NCBI GenBank assembly: GCA_903884945.1
Contig: CAISGR010000068.1
Span: 18,937-82,936 of the forward strand
DNA: 64,000 bases
Source of the DNA: an uncultured bacterium
Lineage (GTDB): Bacteria > Pseudomonadota > Alphaproteobacteria > Sphingomonadales > Sphingomonadaceae
Reading direction: 5' to 3'
A program made the position numbers and the translations under genes. The stretch's first letter is position 1; the number at the start of each line of letters is the position of its first letter. Positions 25,974 through 33,118 of this stretch are shown piece by piece. The notes under the pieces are model-generated. The model was not told the origin of the DNA and ran no database searches. It saw only the letters and a list, made by a program, of their open reading frames with translations.

Positions 25974-27020
25974 ATGACGGGACTCGTCCTTCTCGATACG
26001 GTGATGCGCGTTCTGGCGATTGGCCAGTTGCTGCTGATCGCGCTGGTGATCGGACGTGGCAGTGCGCCGCGGCCGATACGGCTGGCGACGGCGACGCTGT
26101 TGCTGGGCGTGGCTTCCTATCTGACGCTCACGGCGCAATCCTTCGGGCCGCTGCGCGGACCGTTCTGGTCGCTGGTCCAACTGAATTCCCAGTCGGTACC
26201 GTTGATGTTGTGGGTATTCGCCCATCTGCTGTTCGAACGCGCGATCGATCGGCGCGCAGCGATCGCCGCCCTGGTGGTCACGTTCGGCTGCTGGGCTTGC
26301 TTCTTCTTCGCCGGCTATACCAATGTTGAAGCGCGCTCCTGGATCGCGCTGGTCCAGCGCGGCGTATCGCTGCTGCTGACCGGCCATGCCATCCTGATCG
26401 CACTTCGTGAGCGCGGAGACGACCTGATCGAAAAGCGCCGCCAGTTGCGCGTCGGCTTCGTGATCGTGGTCGGTGCGCTGGCCTTTATCGTGATCGCGCT
26501 GGAGGCGTTCTTCGGCTTCCGCGGTGCCGGCTCCGACATCGCCATCGCCCAGTCCGCCGCGATCCTGATCGCGACGACTGCCATGGGCGTTGCACTGCTG
26601 CAGAGCGATCCCGATCTGCTGTTCGATCCTGCACGGCCCGAGCCGCAGCCCGCGCCCAGTTTCAGCCCGTCCGAGCATGTGCTCAACCGCAAGCTGGAAG
26701 CCGCAATCGCCGACGCGGTTTATCGCGAGCCGGGGCTCAGTATCGGCGGTCTGGCCGAGCTGCTGGAAACGCCCGAGCACCGGCTGCGCAGCCTCATCAA
26801 CCAGCGCCTGGGTTATCGCAACTTCTCGGCTTTCCTGAACCATCATCGCATCAGCGAGGCCAAGGCGTTGCTGGTCGATCCGACGCATGTCGACCTGCCG
26901 ATCCTGACCATCGCGATGGACCTGGGCTATGGATCGCTCGCGCCGTTCAACCGCGCGTTCCGCGAGACCGTCGGCCAGTCGCCGAGCGAATATCGCCGTA
27001 CGAACATTGTGCGGAACTGA
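25974..27020 (+). CDS. Membrane-anchored AraC-family regulator
   Basis: Regulator of about 348 residues: six or seven hydrophobic segments in the first 210, then a cytoplasmic AraC/XylS double helix-turn-helix (about 245-345) ending RETVGQSPSEYRR. This layout is common in sphingomonads. The start is uncertain: 25881, 25935, 25974 and 26003 are all in frame and none has a strong ribosome site. It is divergent from the deacetylase gene and followed by an intrinsic terminator at 27028. It may sense a membrane or lipid signal and control the sterol-desaturase-like gene or the deacetylase. Confidence 0.83.
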   Translation: MTGLVLLDTVMRVLAIGQLLLIALVIGRGSAPRPIRLATATLLLGVASYLTLTAQSFGPLRGPFWSLVQLNSQSVPLMLWVFAHLLFERAIDRRAAIAALVVTFGCWACFFFAGYTNVEARSWIALVQRGVSLLLTGHAILIALRERGDDLIEKRRQLRVGFVIVVGALAFIVIALEAFFGFRGAGSDIAIAQSAAILIATTAMGVALLQSDPDLLFDPARPEPQPAPSFSPSEHVLNRKLEAAIADAVYREPGLSIGGLAELLETPEHRLRSLINQRLGYRNFSAFLNHHRISEAKALLVDPTHVDLPILTIAMDLGYGSLAPFNRAFRETVGQSPSEYRRTNIVRN

Positions 27021-27027
27021 AAAAACA

Positions 27028-27057
27028 CGATCGATTCCGAAATCGATCGGCATTTTT
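27028..27057 (+). terminator. Intrinsic terminator after the AraC gene
   Basis: Perfect 9-bp stem CGATCGATT / AATCGATCG with the four-base loop CCGA, followed after GCA by five T. It lies eight bases after the AraC-family stop and about 70 bases before the next gene. Confidence 0.75.
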
Positions 27058-27128
27058 CGGGCCCGCGCAGCCTCCGAAGACGCGGCCGGATAGGCAGGCA
27101 ACCGACCGCAATCGAACGGAGCCCCAGC

Positions 27129-27926
27129 GTGATTGGAACCCTGCAAACCATCGGCGAGCATTGGCTGCACAGCTTCACTGTCGAGATGACGCGATACCTG
27201 ATCGGGGCTGCGGGCATCGCGCTTCTGTATTGGCTGCTGCGCCGCTGGACCGCGCCGCGCCGCATCCAACAACGCACGGCGACCATGGCCGACCGCCGGC
27301 GCGAGCTGACGCTGTCGGTGCAGACAATCGCGGTCTTCGGCGTTGTCGACTTGATCGCCTTCGCACTGATCGCTGGCGGCATCATCACCGTCGCGCACGA
27401 TTTCAATCCGGGGCTGATCGCGCTGCAACTGGTCGCGCTGGTAATTGCGCACGATGCCTGGTTCTACTGGATGCACCGCGGGCTTCATCTGCGCGCGCTG
27501 TTCCGCCGTGCGCACGCCGCGCACCACCAGTCGCGCACCCCGACCTCCTGGGCATCCTATGCCTTTGCGCCGATCGAAGCCGTGTTCGAGGCGCTGTACG
27601 TGCCGATCGCCCTGCTCATCCTGTCGCTGTTCGGGCCGATGTATCCACTCGCGGTGTTCATCTTCCTCGGCCACCAGATCGCGCGCAACGCGATCGGCCA
27701 TTCTGGGCATGAGCTGGCCTGGTCCGGCTTTACCCGGTCGCCCTGGACCGGCTGGCTGACCACAACCACGCACCACGACCTGCACCACAGCGAGGGCCGC
27801 TATAATTTCGGGCTCTACTTCACCTGGTGGGACCGGTGGATGGGCACCGAGCATCCGAAATATCACGCGCGGTTCGAATCGGTGGCATCGCGCAAGGCTC
27901 TGGCTGGGGAGACGGCAAGAGCCTGA
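27129..27926 (+). CDS. Sterol desaturase / fatty acid hydroxylase family protein
   Basis: Polytopic membrane di-iron protein of 265 residues starting at GTG 27129. The histidine clusters of the family are all visible: HDAWFYWMHR, HAAHH and THHDLHH. Four or more hydrophobic segments surround them. Bacterial members hydroxylate or desaturate carotenoids, hopanoids, ornithine lipids or fatty acids. The neighbours give no substrate. It is convergent with mmsA, with inverted repeats at 27932-27992 between them. Confidence 0.86.
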   Translation: MIGTLQTIGEHWLHSFTVEMTRYLIGAAGIALLYWLLRRWTAPRRIQQRTATMADRRRELTLSVQTIAVFGVVDLIAFALIAGGIITVAHDFNPGLIALQLVALVIAHDAWFYWMHRGLHLRALFRRAHAAHHQSRTPTSWASYAFAPIEAVFEALYVPIALLILSLFGPMYPLAVFIFLGHQIARNAIGHSGHELAWSGFTRSPWTGWLTTTTHHDLHHSEGRYNFGLYFTWWDRWMGTEHPKYHARFESVASRKALAGETARA

Positions 27927-27931
27927 AGCCC

Positions 27932-27992
27932 ATTGCCGCGGGTGCTGACGCGCCCGCAGCAATGAAGGTCGAGGCGCCCCCTCAAGCGCCTC
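27932..27992. terminator. Two hairpins between convergent genes
   Basis: Two adjacent inverted repeats. One pairs ATTGC-c-GCGGG with CCCGC-a-GCAAT (27932-27963); the other pairs GAGGCGC with GCGCCTC (27971-27992) and reaches the mmsA stop. Neither has a T-run. They probably stop or trim both converging transcripts. Confidence 0.5.
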
Positions 27993-29502
27993 ACCCCATG
28001 GTCGGGATGACGAAGGCGTTAGCGGCGTCGCCCCCAAGATCATTGACACCGCCGTCGGGCCAGCGTTGCGTGACTGTCTTCACCTTGGTCCAGAACTTCA
28101 CGCCTTCCATGCCGTGCTGGTTGGTGTCGCCGAACGCCGAGCGCTTCCAGCCGCCAAAGGTGTGATAGGCGACCGGCACCGGGATCGGCACGTTGATGCC
28201 GACCATGCCGACATTGACGCGCGCGGCGAACTCGCGCGCCGCGTGCCCGTTGCGGGTGAAGATCGCGACGCCGTTACCGTACTGATGCTCGCTCGGCAGG
28301 CGCAGGGCATGTTCGAAATCCTTGGCCCGGACGATCTGCAGCACGGGGCCGAAAATCTCTTCCTTGTACGCCTGCATGTCCGGCGTGACATGGTCGAACA
28401 GCGACGGACCGATAAAGAAACCCTTCTCGTGCCCCTGCAATTCGAAGCCGCGACCGTCGACCACCAGCTCGGCGCCTTCGTCGACGCCGGTCTGGATCCA
28501 GTTCTCGATACGCTGTTTGTGCGCGGCGTTCACGACCGGACCGTAATGCGCATCCTTGTCGGTCGAGACGCCGACACGCAGCGCGGCGATCGCGGGAATC
28601 AGCCTTTCGCGTAGCGCCACCGCGGTCTTCTCGCCGACCGGCACGACCACCGGCAGCGCCATGCAGCGCTCGCCGGCCGATCCGAAGGCAGCGCCCGACA
28701 GATCGGCCACGACCTGGTCGAGATCAGCGTCGGGCATGACGATGCCGTGATTCTTGGCGCCGCCCATCGCCTGGACGCGCTTGCCCGCCGCGACGCCGCG
28801 GCTGTAGACATAATGGGCGATGTCGGACGAGCCGACAAAACTGACCGCCGCAATGGCGGGATGATCGAGGATCGCGTCGACCATTTCCTTGTCGCCGTGC
28901 ACGACCTGGAAGATGCCCTCCGGCAGGCCGGCCTCGTGGAACAGCTCGCCGAGCCGCACCGGCACTGACGGATCGCGCTCGCTGGGCTTGAGGATGAAGG
29001 CATTGCCGGTCGCGATTGCGACGCCGGACATCCACAGGGGGATCATCGCCGGGAAGTTGAACGGGGTGATGCCCGCGCCGATGCCGAGCGGCTGGCGCAT
29101 CGAATAGACGTCGATCCCGGGTCCCGCCCCCTGGGTATAGTCGCCCTTCAGCACATGCGGAATGCCGCAGCAGAACTCGATCACCTCGAGCCCGCGCTGG
29201 ATGTCGCCCTTCGAATCCGCAATCACCTTGCCGTGCTCGGATGACAGCAACGCGGCGAGTTCGTCCATGTTCTTCTCGACCAAAGCCTTGAAATTGAACA
29301 TCACGCGGGCGCGGCGTTGCGGATTGGTCGACGCCCAGCCGGGTTGCGCCTTCTGCGCAGCGGCAATCGCCGCCTCGAGCACGGCCTGATCGCCAAGGTT
29401 CACGGTCGCCTGGACCTGACCGGTGTTCGGGTTGAACACGTCACCGGTTCGGCCGGCACTGCCACCGCTGAAGCCGACGACATGATGATCGATGATGCGC
29501 AT
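27991..29502 (-). CDS. mmsA: CoA-acylating methylmalonate-semialdehyde dehydrogenase
   Basis: Aldehyde dehydrogenase-family enzyme of 503 residues. The nucleophile Cys280 lies in GSAGERCMALPV and Asn149 in TPFNFPAM, both typical of MmsA. It converts methylmalonate semialdehyde to propionyl-CoA with NAD and CoA, completing valine degradation begun by the 20,757-24,615 genes. The start at 29502 has GGAGAG upstream; the longer frame to 29610 adds residues not found in the family. It stands alone, 3.4 kb from mmsB, and is divergent from a LysR gene that probably controls it. Confidence 0.94.
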   Translation of the reverse strand: MRIIDHHVVGFSGGSAGRTGDVFNPNTGQVQATVNLGDQAVLEAAIAAAQKAQPGWASTNPQRRARVMFNFKALVEKNMDELAALLSSEHGKVIADSKGDIQRGLEVIEFCCGIPHVLKGDYTQGAGPGIDVYSMRQPLGIGAGITPFNFPAMIPLWMSGVAIATGNAFILKPSERDPSVPVRLGELFHEAGLPEGIFQVVHGDKEMVDAILDHPAIAAVSFVGSSDIAHYVYSRGVAAGKRVQAMGGAKNHGIVMPDADLDQVVADLSGAAFGSAGERCMALPVVVPVGEKTAVALRERLIPAIAALRVGVSTDKDAHYGPVVNAAHKQRIENWIQTGVDEGAELVVDGRGFELQGHEKGFFIGPSLFDHVTPDMQAYKEEIFGPVLQIVRAKDFEHALRLPSEHQYGNGVAIFTRNGHAAREFAARVNVGMVGINVPIPVPVAYHTFGGWKRSAFGDTNQHGMEGVKFWTKVKTVTQRWPDGGVNDLGGDAANAFVIPTMG

Positions 29503-29549
29503 GACTGGCTCTCTCCGAAACTGGTTTGGCACCTCCATACGCTCGGGAA

Positions 29550-29598
29550 ATTTGCAGGCAAGGCGCACGGTGTGCATGTAGGGGCTGCAAATATGCAG
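29550..29598. promoter_or_regulatory. Inverted repeats in the mmsA/lysR divergent promoter
   Basis: The 8-bp arms ATTTGCAG (29550-29557) and CTGCAAAT (29585-29592) are perfect inverted copies, and the second runs into a short palindrome CTGCA-AATA-TGCAG (29585-29598). Three TGCAG half-sites in one phase suit a LysR tetramer. Confidence 0.55.
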
Positions 29599-29675
29599 CG
29601 GCAGTGCCACGGGCTGAGCCGGGTGTGGCGATGTGCGGCCTGGTCGGGCACTTCGGATAGCAAGGTCATGGCGTA

Positions 29676-30617
29676 ATGTTCGATTGGGACGATTTGCGGA
29701 TCTTCCTTGCGGTAGCGCGGTCGCGGCAACTGGCGCCGGCGGCGCGGTCGCTCGGGATGGACGCGACCACGGTGGGGCGCCGGCTGAGGCAGCTCGCGAC
29801 CGCGCTCCAGTCAGAATTGTTCGAGGTCGAGGCGGGCGAACGCCGCCTGACCGAGCAGGGTCAGGCGCTGTTCGCGCATGCGGAAACGATCGAAAGCACT
29901 GCCCTCAACGCCCTGGGCGAGGTCGGCGGCGGCTCGACCCAGGCGACCGGACACGTACGCCTGAGCGTCGCCGAGGGCTTTGCGACCTGGGTCCTCGCCC
30001 CGCGCCTGCCCGAGTTCCGGGCGCGGCATCCCGATATCAGGCTCGATCTGGTCACCGCTTCGGGCTTTCTCAATCCCTCGAAGCGCGAGGCGGATGTCGC
30101 GGTGATGATGGCGCGGCCGCGCCACGGCCGGCTGATCGCGGCCAAGCTGGTCGACTATCGGCTGCGGCTGTACGCTGCGCAAACCTATCTCGACGAGCAT
30201 GGCCCGGTCAGCTCGATCGGGGAACTCGGGCGCCATGCGCTGATCGGCTATGTGCCCGAATTCCTCTATTCGCCCGAACTCGACTATCTCGGCGAGGTGG
30301 CGCCGGGGCTCGACGCCAGCCTCCGCTCGACCAGCATCAACGTGCAGTATCGCGCGATCGCCAGCGGCGCCGGAATCGGCGTGCTGCCGCGCTTCATCGG
30401 CGACCAGGATCAGGGGCTAGCTATGCTGTTTCCGGAGCAGGTCGATATCCAGCGCAGCTTCTGGCTGGTAACGCACAGCGACATGCGCCGACTGGCGCGG
30501 ATCGACGCAGTGCTTGGATGGTTGAGGGACGCGGCGACTGGACGCGCGCCGCCCGGTGCTCCATCGAGCGCCGGATCGGATGAACTGGCCAATTCCGGCC
30601 AGGGGAGACTGGCATGA
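29676..30617 (+). CDS. LysR-family regulator, divergent from mmsA
   Basis: LysR-type regulator of 313 residues, with helix-turn-helix in the first 60 (LAPAARSLGMDATTVGRRLRQ, here cited in part as TTVGRRLR) and an effector domain after 90. The position divergent from mmsA with inverted repeats between suggests control of mmsA by a valine-pathway intermediate. Its stop overlaps the start of the GreA/GreB-like gene by four bases, so the two are co-transcribed. The C-terminal 30 residues are Pro/Gly/Ser-rich. Confidence 0.87.
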   Translation: MFDWDDLRIFLAVARSRQLAPAARSLGMDATTVGRRLRQLATALQSELFEVEAGERRLTEQGQALFAHAETIESTALNALGEVGGGSTQATGHVRLSVAEGFATWVLAPRLPEFRARHPDIRLDLVTASGFLNPSKREADVAVMMARPRHGRLIAAKLVDYRLRLYAAQTYLDEHGPVSSIGELGRHALIGYVPEFLYSPELDYLGEVAPGLDASLRSTSINVQYRAIASGAGIGVLPRFIGDQDQGLAMLFPEQVDIQRSFWLVTHSDMRRLARIDAVLGWLRDAATGRAPPGAPSSAGSDELANSGQGRLA

Positions 30618-31093
30618 GCGTCGCCTTCCGCCGCGAAAGCGACGAAGAACACAAGGAACCGAAGTTCGAGCTGCCGCTGCCGCCGGGGCCGAACCTGGTG
30701 ACGGCACGTGGCCGCGCAATGATCGACGCGCGCGTAACCGCGCTCGGCGTCGCCATTGAACAGGAGCGTGATGACGCGGCGCGTGAGGTGCTGAAGCGAG
30801 AACTGCGCTATTGGAACACGCGACAGACGACAGCGATCCTCGCCCCTTTGCCGGACGGCGACGAGGTCGCATTTGGAACGCGCGTGACCTTCCGCATGAA
30901 CGGCAAGGAGCGGCAGATCGATATCGTCGGCAGCGACGAGGCGGCCCCGGCGACGGGCAAGATCGCCTTTACCGCACCGCTGGCGCACGCGATGATCGGG
31001 GCCGGGGCCGGCGAACAACTCGACTATAATGGCGTGCCGGACGCGATCGAAATCGTCGCCGTCGCGCGCGCGGAGGGGGAGCCGGAAGCCTGA
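30614..31093 (+). CDS. GreA/GreB-family transcription elongation factor
   Basis: Protein of 159 residues. The C-terminal half (about 92-152) matches the GreA/GreB FKBP-like domain ([22 protein letters not shown], cited in part as DIVGSDE, then [17 protein letters not shown]). The N-terminal half is a predicted helical hairpin but shows a weak acidic tip, so it may be a Gre-like anti-backtracking factor or a relative such as Rnk. It is coupled by ATGA to the LysR gene and precedes a YaiI-family gene. A typical GreA is probably encoded elsewhere. Confidence 0.78.
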   Translation: MSVAFRRESDEEHKEPKFELPLPPGPNLVTARGRAMIDARVTALGVAIEQERDDAAREVLKRELRYWNTRQTTAILAPLPDGDEVAFGTRVTFRMNGKERQIDIVGSDEAAPATGKIAFTAPLAHAMIGAGAGEQLDYNGVPDAIEIVAVARAEGEPEA

Positions 31094-31119
31094 CACACTT
31101 TGCGACAATCCGAATCCTT

Positions 31120-31566
31120 GTGGATGCCGATGCCTGCCCCGTAAAGGACGAGGTCTACAAAGTGGCCTTTCGCCACGAGGTGCCCGTGGCGATCGTCAGC
31201 AACTCCATCATGCGTATTCCGGTTCATCCGCTCGTCGAACGAGTGGTGGTGAGCGATGGCTTCGACGCAGCGGACGACTGGATCGCGGAGCGGGCCGACG
31301 CTTCCGCCGTGGTAGTGACGACTGACATCCTGCTGGCGAGCCGCTGCCTCAAGGCTGGCGCCACGGTGATCGCGCCGACCGGCAAACCCTTTACCACCAG
31401 CTCGATCGGGGCAGCGATCGCAACCCGGGCGATCATGGCTGACCTGCGCGCCGGCGGCGATGCGATCGGCGGGTCCGCGCCCTTTTCCCGGACCGATCGC
31501 TCCCGCTTCCTGTCCGCCCTCGACCTGGCACTGGTGTCCCTCAAGCGGAAGACGAGGCCAGCATGA
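31120..31566 (+). CDS. YaiI/YqxD (UPF0178, DUF188) family protein
   Basis: Family protein with the conserved [13 protein letters not shown] start, [17 protein letters not shown] and a TSSIGAA segment, a PIN-like fold with unproved function. The GTG at 31120 gives 148 residues but cuts off the first beta strand (IRIL) that family members have before VDADACP. An in-frame CTG at 31090, next to a G-rich stretch and inside the preceding stop, would restore it and give 158 residues. The stop overlaps the next small gene by four bases. Confidence 0.85.
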   Translation: MDADACPVKDEVYKVAFRHEVPVAIVSNSIMRIPVHPLVERVVVSDGFDAADDWIAERADASAVVVTTDILLASRCLKAGATVIAPTGKPFTTSSIGAAIATRAIMADLRAGGDAIGGSAPFSRTDRSRFLSALDLALVSLKRKTRPA

Positions 31567-31745
31567 GCGAAGACCGTTTCGAACGACATCGGCAACCCTG
31601 GACCAGCGAAGAGATCCAGAAGCTTCATACCCTCGCGAAGAAGGGCATGGCGCTGAAAGCAATTGCGAAAGCGCTCAAGCGCAGCGAGGAGTCCACGAAA
31701 GATCGTGCAAAGGCCGATGGCCTTTCTATCGCGAAACTTCGATAG
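31563..31745 (+). CDS. 60-residue helical protein
   Basis: Small basic protein of 60 residues beginning at ATG 31563, overlapping the YaiI stop (ATGA). The sequence [20 protein letters not shown] followed by [18 protein letters not shown] has the spacing of a SANT/GcrA- or sigma-like helix-turn-helix (AIAKALKRS as the turn). It may bind DNA. The final codons form a CTATCG / CGATAG stem. No family could be assigned with certainty. Confidence 0.7.
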   Translation: MSEDRFERHRQPWTSEEIQKLHTLAKKGMALKAIAKALKRSEESTKDRAKADGLSIAKLR

Positions 31746-31820
31746 GATATAGGAAATAGGATAATGAAGGGTCTGGTCGCGGCGACGCGGCCAGGAACGA
31801 GAATTTGGCCGACGTCGTTG

Positions 31821-31857
31821 GCACCCAATGGCGCGACATGGTCGCGCCATTGGGTGC
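31821..31857. promoter_or_regulatory. 17-bp perfect inverted repeat upstream of the RND operon
   Basis: Arms of 17 bases (31821-31837 and 31841-31857; the left arm begins GCACCCAATGGC) are exact inverted copies around a three-base centre ATG. The element ends 27 bases before the start of the membrane-fusion protein gene. It may be an operator for a TetR- or MarR-like repressor encoded elsewhere, or a strong RNA hairpin; no T-run follows. Confidence 0.65.
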
Positions 31858-31884
31858 GACGCAATCCGAGGCGATGGAGACTGA

Positions 31885-33111
31885 ATGACGTTGCAACCGC
31901 TTGCCCCTGCTCGCGCCCTGCGGACACTCCCGCTGTCACTCACCATGGTGGCGGCACTCGCCTTGCTCGCAGGCTGCGGCAAAAGCACTAGCCAATCGCA
32001 GGGTGGCAGGCGTGGCCCATCCGGGCCGCCGGAGGTCGGCTACATCATCATCCAGCCGACCTCGGTGCCGATCATGACCGAACTGGGGGCGCGCACCACC
32101 GCCTATCAGAGCTCGGAAGTGCGCCCGCAGGTGTCGGGCATCATCCGCCGCCGTTTTTTCACCGAAGGCTCGCTCGTCCGGCAGGGGCAGACACTCTATC
32201 AGATCGATCCCAGCGTCTATATCGCCGCCGCCAACCAGGCGCGCGCCAACCTTGCCAGCGCCGCTGCCAATGCCGAGGCGACCCGCGTCAAGGCCGATCG
32301 CTACAAGCCACTCGCCGACATGGAAGCGGTGGCCAAACAGGATTATACCGACGCGGCCGCGCAGGCACGCCAGGCCGAGGCAGCAGTCGCCCAATCGCGT
32401 GCAGCGCTCGACAGCGCCCGGATCAACCTGCGCTTCACGAATGTCCCCGCGCCGATCAGCGGCCGGATCGGGCGTTCACTGTTCACCGAGGGCGCGCTGG
32501 TTACCGCCAGCCAGACCGATCCGCTGGCTACGATTCAACGGCTCGACCCGATGTTCGTCGATATACAGCAATCGAGCGCCGACCTGCTCAAGCTGCGCCG
32601 CGCGCTCGCCTCGGGCGGCCAGAGCCCCGCCAGCGCCGATGTCCGGCTCAAGCTCGAGGACGGCAGCGACTATGGCTATGTCGGCAAGGTCGAGTTCTCC
32701 GAGGTAATGGTGAACGAAGCGACCGGCACGGTGACCCTACGCGCGAGTTTCCCCAATCCCCAGGGCCTGTTGCTGCCCGGCATGTTCGTGCGCGCGAGCT
32801 TCGCGCAGTCGATCGACAACGGCGCCTTCCTGATCCCGCAGCCGGCCGTCGCGCGCGACCCCAAGGGCAATGCGACCGTGTATGTCGTCGGCCCCGGCAA
32901 CAAGGCGATCCAGCGCAAGGTGACCGCCACCGCCGCGATCGGCGCGAACTGGGTGGTGACATCAGGCCTCAATCGCGGCGACAAGGTGATCGTCCAGGGC
33001 GTCGGCAAGACCAAGCCGAACCAGCCGGTCAAACCGGTTCCGGCGAACACCCCCGAGCAGATCAGGACGCCGGCCAAGCCGGGCCAGGCCTCCGGCCAGA
33101 CAAAGGGCTGA
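31885..33111 (+). CDS. RND efflux periplasmic adaptor (membrane-fusion protein)
   Basis: AcrA/MexA-like adaptor of 408 residues. It is a lipoprotein: the lipobox ALLAGC puts the acylated Cys at 31. A barrel-sandwich/lipoyl domain, helical hairpin (about 110-170) and beta-barrel (PQGLLLPGMFVRASF, about 290-305) follow in the family order. It bridges the RND pump encoded next and the outer-membrane channel encoded third. The C-terminus is Pro/Lys-rich. Seven bases separate it from the pump gene. Confidence 0.94.
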   Translation: MTLQPLAPARALRTLPLSLTMVAALALLAGCGKSTSQSQGGRRGPSGPPEVGYIIIQPTSVPIMTELGARTTAYQSSEVRPQVSGIIRRRFFTEGSLVRQGQTLYQIDPSVYIAAANQARANLASAAANAEATRVKADRYKPLADMEAVAKQDYTDAAAQARQAEAAVAQSRAALDSARINLRFTNVPAPISGRIGRSLFTEGALVTASQTDPLATIQRLDPMFVDIQQSSADLLKLRRALASGGQSPASADVRLKLEDGSDYGYVGKVEFSEVMVNEATGTVTLRASFPNPQGLLLPGMFVRASFAQSIDNGAFLIPQPAVARDPKGNATVYVVGPGNKAIQRKVTATAAIGANWVVTSGLNRGDKVIVQGVGKTKPNQPVKPVPANTPEQIRTPAKPGQASGQTKG

Positions 33112-33118
33112 CGGGCTC

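Noticed and set aside
24612..28049. One open frame of 1145 codons on the minus strand
   Set aside because: Only the part to 25799 is a real protein (deacetylase). The rest is antisense to the AraC and sterol-desaturase genes and lacks family motifs.
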